Below, piece by piece: positions 7,003 to 13,413 of a DNA stretch of 21,308 nucleotides. The stretch spans positions 1 through 21,308 of the forward strand of contig CAAGIF010000098.1 of assembly GCA_900769845.1 (NCBI GenBank), in the 5' to 3' direction. Position 1 is the first letter of the stretch, and the number at the start of each line of letters is the position of its first letter. Origin of the DNA: an uncultured Oscillospiraceae bacterium (GTDB taxonomy: Bacteria > Bacillota_A > Clostridia > Oscillospirales > Oscillospiraceae). The notes beneath the pieces were generated by a model. It saw only the letters and a list, made by a program, of their open reading frames with translations, searched no databases and was not told where the DNA came from. The position numbers and the translations under genes are program-made.

Positions 7003-7898
7003 CCGGGGCGGAGCGGGGATTTCTGCTTCTGACCTCCTGCCTGGGGAATCCCCAGAGAAAACCTCTGACCACTGCCCAGTTTCGGACACTCACAGACAGA
7101 ATGCGTCGGGAATCCCTTTCTCCGGAAAACAGGGAACTGGATATTCAGGATTTGGTGAGCCTGGGATATAACCGGATTATGGCGCAACGGATATTGGACT
7201 TGCTGTCGGAGGAGGATCTGCTGGAGCATTATCTACGCAGGGGAGAGAAGGCTGGGTGTGTTCCGCTGACCCGAATCACACCGGTCTATCCCTTGCTTCT
7301 ACATAAGCGGTTGGGAATGGAAGCTCCGGGCTGCTTGTGGGTTCGGGGAGATGTATCACTTCTGCGGGAGCCTGCCGTTTCCTTGGTGGGCAGCCGGGAT
7401 CTGCTGGAGGAGAACAGAATATTTGCCGCTGAAGTAGGACGCCAGGCGGCCCGGCAGGGCTATGTTTTGATTTCCGGGAATGCCCGTGGCGCGGATAAGA
7501 CCGCCCAGGAAAGCTGTCTTGCCACCGGCGGAAAAGTCATTTGTGTGGTTGCTGACGAACTGACAAAGCATCCGGTTTGCGAGCGGGTCCTATATATCAG
7601 TGAGGATTCCTTTGATTCGGAGTTTTCCTCCCAACGGGCGCTGAGCCGTAATCGGGTGATTCACTCGCTGGGACTGTATACTTTTGTTGCTCAGGCCAGG
7701 CATGGTATGGGGGGAACATGGGACGGAACAGTTAAGAACCTAAAGTACCAATGGAGTCCGGTGTTCTGTTTTGCCGACGGGTCCGAAGCCTGCGAAGAGC
7801 TGACTAATATGGGCGCTTCTCCGGTCGCAATTCGGGAACTTTCCTCCATCTACGATTTAAAACCCAATCAGGATAATTTTCTGACCGCTGACAATTAA
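6999..7898 (+). CDS. Divergent DprA/Smf-like DNA-processing protein
   Basis: A 299-residue protein with a DprA-type Rossmann (SLOG) fold. It has VSLVGSR at 127-133, the nucleotide-loop motif SGNARGAD at 159-166 (canonical SGxARGID), SRNRVI around 216-221 (canonical RNRIIAG), then GMGGTWDGT at 236-244 in place of the usual SG-LITA stretch. DprA loads RecA on incoming single-stranded DNA during transformation. This divergent subtype is seen in clostridial genomes without an established function, and no competence gene is nearby. I chose a TTG start overlapping the helicase TGA (TTGA), because AGGAGA lies 5 bases upstream and no suitable ATG precedes the conserved region. This implies coupled translation with the helicase. 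Confidence 0.78.
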   Translation: MTGAERGFLLLTSCLGNPQRKPLTTAQFRTLTDRMRRESLSPENRELDIQDLVSLGYNRIMAQRILDLLSEEDLLEHYLRRGEKAGCVPLTRITPVYPLLLHKRLGMEAPGCLWVRGDVSLLREPAVSLVGSRDLLEENRIFAAEVGRQAARQGYVLISGNARGADKTAQESCLATGGKVICVVADELTKHPVCERVLYISEDSFDSEFSSQRALSRNRVIHSLGLYTFVAQARHGMGGTWDGTVKNLKYQWSPVFCFADGSEACEELTNMGASPVAIRELSSIYDLKPNQDNFLTADN

Positions 7899-7909
7899 GT
7901 CAGCGGTCA
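7882..7909 (+). terminator. Hairpin at the end of the dprA-like gene
   Basis: The perfect arms TGACCGCTGAC (7882-7892) and GTCAGCGGTCA (7899-7909) enclose AATTAA. The gene's TAA stop (7896-7898) lies inside the loop. The sequence after the stem (ATATTATAG) is only weakly T-rich, so termination may be inefficient. Confidence 0.55.
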
Positions 7910-7918
7910 ATATTATAG

Positions 7919-7954
7919 CAAAAAACAGCAGGTTTCCCGAAAGAAACCTGCTGT
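7919..7954 (-). terminator. Intrinsic terminator of rplM-rpsI
   Basis: The arms ACAGCAGGTTTC (7925-7936) and GAAACCTGCTGT (7943-7954) form a perfect 12-bp stem. A run of six A at 7920-7925 reads as a U-tract on the minus strand. It lies 20 bases after the rpsI stop. Confidence 0.9.
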
Positions 7955-7974
7955 AAATGTTGAAAGAATAGGAA

Positions 7975-8379
7975 TCAGCGCTTGCTGAACTGAGGAGCAC
8001 GACGGGCGCCCTTCAGACCGTACTTCTTTCTTTCCTTCATTCTGGGGTCGCGGGTCATGAAGCCAGCGGGCTTCAGGGAAGCGCGGTACTCGGGGTTCAG
8101 CTGAACCAGAGCACGGGAAATGCCATGACGGATAGCGCCGGCCTGACCGGAAACGCCGCCGCCGGCGACAGTGATAACGATGTCGACCTTGCCCAGGGTG
8201 TCAGTGGTAACCAGGGGCTGACGGACGATCAGCTTCAGGGTCTCCAGACCGAAGTAGTCGTCGATGTCACGGCCGTTAATGATGATGGAACCGGTGCCGT
8301 TCTCATAAACGCGAACGCGGGCGACGGAGGACTTCCGACGGCCGGTGCCGTAAAAATACTTCTTCTTGCTCTCGTACAT
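7975..8379 (-). CDS. rpsI: 30S ribosomal protein S9
   Basis: A 134-residue protein with the S9 hallmarks [16 protein letters not shown] near the start, [19 protein letters not shown] in the middle, and the universal C-terminal end APQFSKR, whose terminal SKR tail reaches the ribosomal P site. The ATG at 8379 has GGAGG about 8 bases upstream. The gene follows rplM by 17 bases, and its ribosome site lies in this gap. The rplM-rpsI pairing is conserved across bacteria. Confidence 0.99.
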   Translation of the reverse strand: MYESKKKYFYGTGRRKSSVARVRVYENGTGSIIINGRDIDDYFGLETLKLIVRQPLVTTDTLGKVDIVITVAGGGVSGQAGAIRHGISRALVQLNPEYRASLKPAGFMTRDPRMKERKKYGLKGARRAPQFSKR

Positions 8380-8396
8380 AGTGTGTTACCTCCAAA

Positions 8397-8828
8397 TTAG
8401 TCCAGAGTCCAAGCTTCGGGCTTCTGGGCAGCGTGGGGATGCTCATTACCCTTGTACAGGTGCAGACGGGTCAGAGCGTGCCTACCCAGGGTGTTCTTGG
8501 GCAGCATACCCTTAACGGCCAGCTCCATAGCGTAATCAGAACGGTTGTCCATCATAACGCGGGCCTTGGTTTCCTTCAGACCGCCGATCCAGCCGGAAAC
8601 GCGGTAGTACTTCTTCTGGTCCAGCTTGTTGCCGGTCAGAACAGCCTTATCGGTATTGATGATGATCACAAAATCGCCGCAATCAACATTGGGGGTGAAG
8701 TCGACCTTGTGCTTGCCGCGCAGAATGTTGGCAGCGATAACAGCGGTACGGCCCAGGGGCTTGCCGGCTGCATCGATAACATACCATTTGCGCTCCAGAG
8801 TCTCCTTCTTCAGCAGAGTAGTGGACAT
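8397..8828 (-). CDS. rplM: 50S ribosomal protein L13
   Basis: A 143-residue protein of normal L13 length. Family features include WYVIDAAGKPLGR, ANILRGKHK, VDCGDFVIIINTDK, the YYRVSGWIGGLK segment and the region MLPKNTLGRHALTRLHLYKGNEHPHAAQ. L13 is an early assembly protein of the large subunit and can act as translational repressor of its own operon in some bacteria. The ATG at 8828 has GGAGG 7-8 bases upstream. It is first in the rplM-rpsI operon, with a leader of about 70 bases that carries a small hairpin. Confidence 0.99.
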   Translation of the reverse strand: MSTTLLKKETLERKWYVIDAAGKPLGRTAVIAANILRGKHKVDFTPNVDCGDFVIIINTDKAVLTGNKLDQKKYYRVSGWIGGLKETKARVMMDNRSDYAMELAVKGMLPKNTLGRHALTRLHLYKGNEHPHAAQKPEAWTLD

Positions 8829-8872
8829 GGTACTTCCTCCAAAAATGGTAATTTATTTTGACAAATTCAAGG

Positions 8873-8895
8873 GTTTGAAGTAAAATATCTTCAAA
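8873..8895 (-). promoter_or_regulatory. Leader hairpin upstream of rplM, candidate L13 autoregulatory element
   Basis: The arms TTTGAAG (8874-8880) and CTTCAAA (8889-8895) frame an 8-base loop within the 5' leader between promoter and ribosome site. Structured L13 leaders are known in Firmicutes. This hairpin is short and AT-rich, and I could not match it to a known consensus. Confidence 0.35.
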
Positions 8896-8905
8896 ACGCT
8901 AGATT

Positions 8906-8934
8906 CTTATATCATATATAAAAGCAATTGTCAA
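8906..8934 (-). promoter_or_regulatory. Sigma-A-like promoter of rplM-rpsI
   Basis: On the minus strand, a perfect TTGACA (8929-8934) and TATAAG (8906-8911) are spaced by 17 bases, with TGA directly before the -10. The strength suits a ribosomal protein operon. Confidence 0.8.
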
Positions 8935-8986
8935 CGGCTTTTTTAAGAAAATTTATGAAATATAAAGAGAACTAGCTGAATCTCTT

Positions 8987-9020
8987 AAATGCTCTCATTT
9001 ACTCGCAAATGCTCACATCT
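8987..9020 (+). repeat. Two direct repeats in the TtcA-like gene's promoter region
   Basis: AAATGCTCTCATTT (8987-9000) and AAATGCTCACATCT (9007-9020) share 12 of 14 bases and are 20 bases apart, about two helical turns. They overlap the proposed -35 and fill most of the spacer, a layout expected of tandem operator sites. Confidence 0.5.
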
Positions 9021-9026
9021 TATTTT
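8998..9026 (+). promoter_or_regulatory. Candidate promoter of the TtcA-like/HD gene pair
   Basis: TTTACT (8998-9003) and TATTTT (9021-9026) are spaced by 17 bases. Each box matches four of six consensus positions, so this is a weak promoter. Other AT-rich hexamers nearby could also serve. Confidence 0.4.
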
Positions 9027-9052
9027 GAATATTTTTTGGAGGAATTCCTTAT

Positions 9053-9799
9053 ATGCAGAAGCTGATGGGCCTTGTCCGCCGTTGTGTGGATGACTACAAC
9101 ATGATCTCCGACGGCGACCGGATCGCTGTGGGTGTTTCCGGCGGCAAGGACAGTTTGGTTTTGCTGGTTCTGCTGGCAGGACTGAAAAAGTATTTTAACA
9201 AGAGTTTTGAACTGGAGGCCATCACCATTGACATGGGTCTTGGTATGGATTACAGCGCGATTCGATCTTTGTGTGACGAATGGCAAGTGCCCTATACCAT
9301 TGTTAAGACGGAGATAGCCCCAATTATTTTTGATCATCGTAAGGAGAAGAATCCCTGCTCCATGTGCGCCAAAATGCGCCGGGGAGCCTTGAACCAGGCA
9401 ATCCTGGACAAGGGCTTTAACAAACTGGCGCTGGGACATCATTATGATGATGCAGTGGAAACCTTTGTGATGTCTTTGATCTATGAGGGGCGGATCAGTT
9501 GCTTCCAGCCGGTGACTGATTTGGACAGAACCGGAATTTGTCAGATTCGTCCCATGCTATACATCCATGAGCGGACAGTGGATAATTTTGCCAAACGTAT
9601 GGAACTTCCGGTGGTGGATAACCGATGTCCTGTGGACAAGACCACAAAGCGGGAAGAGATCAAACAACTGATATATGATTTGAGTCAGACATACCCCGAT
9701 CTGAAGGAACGGATCTTCGGCGCCATGCAGCGTTATCCCTTAGCCGAATGGGAACCCAAGGGTCGGTACAAGCGTCCAAAGGAGCAGCCCGATGGTTGA
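9053..9799 (+). CDS. ttcA: TtcA-like tRNA thiolation enzyme (PP-loop ATPase)
   Basis: A 248-residue N-type ATP pyrophosphatase. The PP-loop SGGKDS lies at residues 29-34. CSMC gives the cysteine pair C102/C105 and a third cysteine, C192, lies in VDNRCPVDK; GHHYDDAVET spans 128-137. E. coli TtcA needs the same PP-loop and three cysteines to hold a [4Fe-4S] cluster and makes 2-thiocytidine at tRNA position 32. The residue pattern is intact, but Firmicute members have rarely been tested, so the substrate is inferred. The ATG at 9053 has GGAGG 9 bases upstream. The 3' end overlaps the HD gene by 8 bases. Confidence 0.82.
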   Translation: MQKLMGLVRRCVDDYNMISDGDRIAVGVSGGKDSLVLLVLLAGLKKYFNKSFELEAITIDMGLGMDYSAIRSLCDEWQVPYTIVKTEIAPIIFDHRKEKNPCSMCAKMRRGALNQAILDKGFNKLALGHHYDDAVETFVMSLIYEGRISCFQPVTDLDRTGICQIRPMLYIHERTVDNFAKRMELPVVDNRCPVDKTTKREEIKQLIYDLSQTYPDLKERIFGAMQRYPLAEWEPKGRYKRPKEQPDG

Positions 9800-10385
9800 A
9801 AAAGCGATGATTTTTGCCCGGCAGATATTTGCCGGTGACGGTTCTGGCCATGACTTTGACCATACTCTCCGGGTGTACCGGCTGGCATTGCGGATCGCCC
9901 AGGAAGAAAATGCAGACCGGGACACCGTTGCCTTGGCCGCGCTACTTCACGATGTGGATGACCGGAAGCTGTCTCCGGAAACCTGTGTCAACAAGGATCG
10001 GGCCATGGGCTTTCTGCACAGCAATGGCGTGGAGGAGGATCGGATCCGTAAAATCCTTCAGATCATATCCGAAATTTCCTTCTCCGAAGGAAACGGCAGA
10101 CCTTCTTCCCTGGAAGGAATGTGTGTTCAGGATGCTGATCGCCTGGATGCGCTGGGGGCTGTGGGAATCGCAAGAGCCTTTGCCTTCGGCGGTAGTCGGG
10201 GAAGACGGATCCATGACCCCGAGGGGAAGGATACAACATCCAGTATCCAGCATTTTTATGATAAGCTGCTGCTTTTGAAAGATCGGATGAACACAGATTA
10301 CGGTCGGCAGATGGCGCAGCGCCGGGATGCCTTCCTTCGGGAATATCTGGAAGAATTCTATGCCGAGTGGGATGGAATCTGCTGA
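9792..10385 (+). CDS. HD-domain phosphohydrolase, YpgQ/YedJ-like
   Basis: A 197-residue HD-superfamily protein with the metal-binding set H24 (HDFDHTLRV), H53-D54 (LLHDVDD) and D114 (CVQDADRLDALGAVGIARAF). The last motif and the following FAFGGSRGR are specific for the YpgQ/YedJ subgroup. B. subtilis YpgQ has been reported to have nucleotide pyrophosphohydrolase activity; the substrate here is not deducible. The ATG at 9792 lies 8 bases inside the end of the TtcA-like gene, with AAGGAG 7-8 bases upstream, so the two are probably co-transcribed and coupled. I see no terminator after it; a hairpin at 10401-10441 leads into the next small gene. Confidence 0.85.
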   Translation: MVEKAMIFARQIFAGDGSGHDFDHTLRVYRLALRIAQEENADRDTVALAALLHDVDDRKLSPETCVNKDRAMGFLHSNGVEEDRIRKILQIISEISFSEGNGRPSSLEGMCVQDADRLDALGAVGIARAFAFGGSRGRRIHDPEGKDTTSSIQHFYDKLLLLKDRMNTDYGRQMAQRRDAFLREYLEEFYAEWDGIC

Positions 10386-10400
10386 AAAACCATAGTATAG

Positions 10401-10441
10401 AACCGCCTTTTTGTGGAAATGATTTCCGCGAGGAGGCGGTT
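10401..10441 (+). promoter_or_regulatory. Hairpin covering part of a ribosome binding site
   Basis: The outer arms AACCGCCT (10401-10408) and AGGCGGTT (10434-10441) enclose an inner stem GGAAA/TTTCC. The right arm takes up the second half of the AGGAGG ribosome site (10431-10436) of the small membrane protein gene. It lacks a T-tract, so translational control is more likely than termination. Confidence 0.5.
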
Positions 10442-10445
10442 AGCT

Positions 10446-10697
10446 TTGGTAAAAGGTATTTCCAAACAGATTATTGTGGTGCAGAGCCCGGATAAAGAAC
10501 TTTTTGAACAGGCAATTTTTATTCTCAAAGATGAGGCCGTGGGGAAGGGGATTACCGAGGAGCTGCTTTTGAAGGAAGCGCAGAAAACCATTAGCTGCAG
10601 AAAAAACAAGCGGCAGCTGCGCTACTTCGGTCCGGTCTGGGCAGGGGGCGGCGCCATGGTGATGGCTGCGGTGTGGCTCTTGACGATTCTGCTGTAA
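10446..10697 (+). CDS. Small conserved membrane-anchored protein of unknown function
   Basis: An 83-residue protein. The N-terminal half (VKGISKQIIVVQSPDKELFEQ, then a helix rich in acidic residues and Leu) is soluble. A basic stretch CRKNKRQLR precedes one C-terminal hydrophobic helix, about residues 62-83, that runs to the end of the protein. This resembles short hypothetical proteins I recall from Oscillospiraceae; no function is known to me. A tail-anchor topology with the N-terminus in the cytoplasm is my inference. The TTG at 10446 is the best start, with AGGAGG 9 bases upstream; an in-frame GTG at 10413 lies upstream of that site. The dusB promoter lies inside its last codons. Confidence 0.68.
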   Translation: MVKGISKQIIVVQSPDKELFEQAIFILKDEAVGKGITEELLLKEAQKTISCRKNKRQLRYFGPVWAGGGAMVMAAVWLLTILL

Positions 10698-10709
10698 CTG
10701 TGTTATAAT
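10680..10709 (+). promoter_or_regulatory. Sigma-A-like promoter of dusB
   Basis: TTGACG (10680-10685) and a perfect TATAAT (10704-10709) are spaced by 18 bases, with an extended -10 (TGT before TATAAT). It overlaps the 3' end of the preceding gene and gives a leader of about 22 bases. Confidence 0.82.
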
Positions 10710-10737
10710 CCTTCCGAAAAAATACGGGAGGTGCCTT

Positions 10738-11703
10738 ATGAAGCTGGGCCGGCATGAAATTGAACATCCCCTTATCCTTGGTCCCATGGCCGGGGTTACG
10801 GACTGGGCGTTTCGCACGATCTGTGCAGAACTGGGCGCAAACATTACCGTGACAGAAATGGTATCCTCCCGGGCGCTGGTATACAAAGACCAGAAAAGCG
10901 CTAAGCTGCTTCGTAAAAATGCGGGCTCGCTCTGCGGCGCGCAGATATTCGGTAACGATCCGGATATTATGGCGGAGGCTGCGGTGCTGGCTCTGGAAAT
11001 TTCCGGTTGTGATTTTCTGGATATTAACATGGGTTGCCCAATGCCGAAAATCGCCAATTCCGGTGACGGCTGCGGCCTGATGCGTACCCCGGAACTTGCA
11101 GGAAAGATCGTGGAGGCTGTTGCAAAAAAGGTAGATGTTCCGGTAACGGTGAAGTGCCGGCTTGGCTGGGACAAGGGCAGCATCAATGTGCTGGACTTTA
11201 CCAAAAGAATGGAACAGAGCGGCGCGTCGATGATCACGGTTCACGGCAGAACCCGTAGTATGCTCTATTCCGGTACTGCCGATTGGGATTACATCCGAAA
11301 AGCTCGGGAGCAGCTTTCCGTTCCTGTCATCGCCAACGGAGATGTTGTGGATGCAGACTCTGCAAAACGGTGTTTGAAATGGACCGGCGCGGAGGGTATT
11401 ATGATCGGCCGGGCAACCTTCGGAGATCCCTGGGTTTTCCAGCAGGTCAGTGCAGCGCTCTGCGGAGAGGAGATCCCGGAGAGACCCTGCCTGGCAGACA
11501 GAATTGCCGTGGCAATCAGACAATTCCAACTTTCTGAGCAGGATCACGGGGAGCATATCGCCTGCCTGGAGGCAAGAAAGCATTTTGCCTGGTATCTGCG
11601 GGGTGTTTCCCACAGCGCGTACTATAAAAGCCAAATCTCTTCCATGAATACCATGGAGGATATTTACCGGATCGCAAAGGATATCGTCCGGGATTTGAAA
11701 TGA
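10738..11703 (+). CDS. dusB: tRNA-dihydrouridine synthase (DusB-like)
   Basis: A 321-residue flavoenzyme of the Dus family that reduces specific uridines in tRNA to dihydrouridine with FMN. It opens with PLILGPMAGVTDWAFR, has the catalytic C100 in DINMGCPMPKI, VKCRLGWD, ITVHGRTR, VIANGDV and IGRATFGDPW for FMN and phosphate binding, and ends in the helical tRNA-binding domain. The bacterial Firmicute type is DusB, which can target more than one D-loop position. The usual small residue in GxGSxLL is here GDGCGLM, giving a second cysteine near the active site. The ATG has GGAGG 7 bases upstream. It is followed at once by a strong hairpin that overlaps the M23 gene. Confidence 0.95.
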   Translation: MKLGRHEIEHPLILGPMAGVTDWAFRTICAELGANITVTEMVSSRALVYKDQKSAKLLRKNAGSLCGAQIFGNDPDIMAEAAVLALEISGCDFLDINMGCPMPKIANSGDGCGLMRTPELAGKIVEAVAKKVDVPVTVKCRLGWDKGSINVLDFTKRMEQSGASMITVHGRTRSMLYSGTADWDYIRKAREQLSVPVIANGDVVDADSAKRCLKWTGAEGIMIGRATFGDPWVFQQVSAALCGEEIPERPCLADRIAVAIRQFQLSEQDHGEHIACLEARKHFAWYLRGVSHSAYYKSQISSMNTMEDIYRIAKDIVRDLK

Positions 11704-11711
11704 ATAAAAAT

Positions 11712-11765
11712 GCCGCCGTTTCACAAGCTACCTGCAGAGGTGAGGCTATGAAACGGCGGCTTTTT
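11712..11765 (+). terminator. dusB terminator/attenuator containing the M23 gene's start
   Basis: The perfect 12-bp arms GCCGCCGTTTCA (11712-11723) and TGAAACGGCGGC (11749-11760) are followed by TTTTT (11761-11765), a textbook intrinsic terminator placed 8 bases after the dusB stop. Its 25-base loop holds the ribosome site GAGGTGAGG of the M23 gene and an inner ACCT/AGGT stem. The M23 ATG (11748-11750) enters the right arm, and codons 2-5 (KRRL) are encoded by that arm. Confidence 0.8.
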
Positions 11766-12695
11766 CTGTGCATATTGATCCTGATGGTGCTGATTTGTCC
11801 TGCGAATGCCGAGGAAACTATCCGATGGGTGGATTTTCAGATTCCCTATGAATCTCTGAAATATGCAATGGAGACGGATATTGCCACATTCGAGGAGGAA
11901 AAACACATCGGCTGGATCGATATCCTTGCTCTGGCAGGATGCAGAACCGGAGGCAAATGTCCTATTACCGCCGTGAAAGCGGCTGCCAAAGACCTTAAGG
12001 GGGACAAAGATCCTGAGGATTTGCTTGGTTCGCTGTACCGGTATTATGATTACTATCACGATGCTTACAGCGCGGCATTGGGGGGCCTGCTGGGAAGCTA
12101 CGAAATTGAGAAGGACGGGGAATGGAAACCGCAGTACGGGCTGAAGGCTTTTTTGCCCATCGCAGCGGGATATGGTTATACTCACAGCGACGATTTCGGC
12201 AACAGCCGCAGCTTCGGTTTCACAAGAAAGCATCTGGGCCACGATATGATGGGCGGCCTGGGGACGCCTGTCGTTGCGGTGGAGGGGGGCGTCGTGGAAG
12301 CTATGGGCTGGAATCGGTACGGCGGCTGGCGAATTGGCATTCGATCCTTTGATTCCCGACGGTACTATTACTATGCCCACCTGCAGAAGGACAGACCATT
12401 TGCTCCTGCGCTGGAAGTAGGGGATACGGTTGCCGCGGGAGACTTGATCGGATTTATGGGTAGGACCGGTTATTCGGATACAGAGAATGTGAACAATATC
12501 GAAACGGTGCATCTGCACTTTGGCATGCAGCTGATCTTTGAGGAGAGCCAGAAGGAATGTCTGTCGGAAATCTGGATCGATGTATATGATATTGTCAGGC
12601 TTCTCCATGACCATCGCAGCAGCATACAGAAAACAGCTGACGGATGGGGGAGAGTGTACCCGTACCGGGATCTTGACTGGAAGGAACTGCAATAA
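11748..12695 (+). CDS. Secreted M23-family metallopeptidase
   Basis: A 315-residue protein with a signal peptide (MKRRLFLCILILMVLICPANA, probable cleavage after A21) and a C-terminal LytM/M23 domain. Zinc ligands are visible as H162 and D166 in HLGHD and H257 in HLHFG. GTPVVAVEGGVVEAMGWN and YYYYAHL are typical of active M23 enzymes, which cut peptide cross-links of peptidoglycan outside the membrane. The middle region (about 30-140) is not recognised and has a Tyr-rich stretch (YRYYDYYHDAY). I chose the ATG at 11748 because GAGGTGAGG lies just upstream and the signal peptide then starts cleanly. An upstream start at 11700 overlapping the dusB stop would add 16 polar residues. Expression must pass the hairpin described at its start. 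Confidence 0.88.
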   Translation: MKRRLFLCILILMVLICPANAEETIRWVDFQIPYESLKYAMETDIATFEEEKHIGWIDILALAGCRTGGKCPITAVKAAAKDLKGDKDPEDLLGSLYRYYDYYHDAYSAALGGLLGSYEIEKDGEWKPQYGLKAFLPIAAGYGYTHSDDFGNSRSFGFTRKHLGHDMMGGLGTPVVAVEGGVVEAMGWNRYGGWRIGIRSFDSRRYYYYAHLQKDRPFAPALEVGDTVAAGDLIGFMGRTGYSDTENVNNIETVHLHFGMQLIFEESQKECLSEIWIDVYDIVRLLHDHRSSIQKTADGWGRVYPYRDLDWKELQ

Positions 12696-12697
12696 AT

Positions 12698-12728
12698 AAT
12701 GGCAGGCCGGTGGCCTGCCATTTTAATT
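12698..12728. terminator. Bidirectional terminator between the M23 gene and trmO
   Basis: The perfect 11-bp arms AATGGCAGGCC (12698-12708) and GGCCTGCCATT (12712-12722) enclose GGT. TTAATTT follows on the plus strand and TTATTTATT on the minus strand. The trmO stop codon at 12723-12725 adjoins the stem. Confidence 0.85.
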
Positions 12729-13412
12729 TGTTTTATTCACTTCCACCACAGTTAAGGTGTCTTCCGCTACCCGAAAGCGGATATCGAAACCGGCAAAAGT
12801 AAGCCCGTATACCCGATCCGGTTTTCTCTGGTAGGAAGGCCGGGGATCGTGGGATAGTACCTTACAGGCGGCATCCCGCTTGTTTTCCGGAAGCAGATAA
12901 AGAAGGTGCATCGGGAAATCTACCTGTAAAAGGAAATCCTCTGCATGGTCGGTAAATCCGCCGGTAGCCTCCGGATGGCAATCCCCGTAAGGAATATAGG
13001 GCTTGATGTCGAAAATGGGCGTTCCGTCCATAAGATCCGCGCCGCCCACATGAAGCACGGTTCCATACTTTTCCGTATGCTCTACACCCAGCAGCTTCAC
13101 GCTGGACAGGCCTAGATTATTGGGTCGGAAAGGGGAGCGGGTGGCAAAGACACCCATTCGGGTATTTCCACCCAGACGGGGCGGACGCACTGTGGGAGAC
13201 CATCCCTGGCGGACGGCTTCGGAGAACTGCCATATGATCCACAGGTGGGAAAAGTCTTCAATGCCCCGCAATGCATCGGAGTTGCGGAATTCCGGCTCAA
13301 ATACGATGGTGGACCGCAGTTCATCTACCAATCCGCTTTGCCGGGGGATGCCAAATTTTGTGGAAAAATCGCTTTGCATCCTGGCGATGACCTGAATGTT
13401 CACATCCTGCAT
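12723..13412 (-). CDS. trmO: tRNA N6-threonylcarbamoyladenosine methyltransferase TrmO
   Basis: A 229-residue protein of the TrmO (YaeB/TsaA) family, which methylates t6A37 of tRNA to m6t6A using S-adenosylmethionine. The N-terminal beta-barrel domain is clear: FGIPRQSGLVDELRSTIVFEPEF, FSHLWIIWQF, RMGVFATRSPFRPNNLGLSSVKL and DLMDGTPIFDIKPYIPYGD are family signatures. The C-terminal domain (DPRPSYQRKPDRVYGL) completes the full-length form. The ATG at 13412 lies 1 base after the permease stop, with AAGGTG 10 bases upstream. A TTG at 13451 would run back into the permease gene. It is the last gene of the zinc operon, which is not an obvious functional match. Confidence 0.93.
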   Translation of the reverse strand: MQDVNIQVIARMQSDFSTKFGIPRQSGLVDELRSTIVFEPEFRNSDALRGIEDFSHLWIIWQFSEAVRQGWSPTVRPPRLGGNTRMGVFATRSPFRPNNLGLSSVKLLGVEHTEKYGTVLHVGGADLMDGTPIFDIKPYIPYGDCHPEATGGFTDHAEDFLLQVDFPMHLLYLLPENKRDAACKVLSHDPRPSYQRKPDRVYGLTFAGFDIRFRVAEDTLTVVEVNKTN

Positions 13413-13413
13413 G

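Noticed and set aside
10413..10445. GTG start at 10413 for the small membrane protein
   Set aside because: No ribosome site lies upstream, and the added residues are encoded by the hairpin arms and the AGGAGG itself.
10591..11724. Long minus-strand open frame opposite dusB
   Set aside because: It is antisense to a clear Dus enzyme and spans the dusB promoter and terminator, so it is not a gene.
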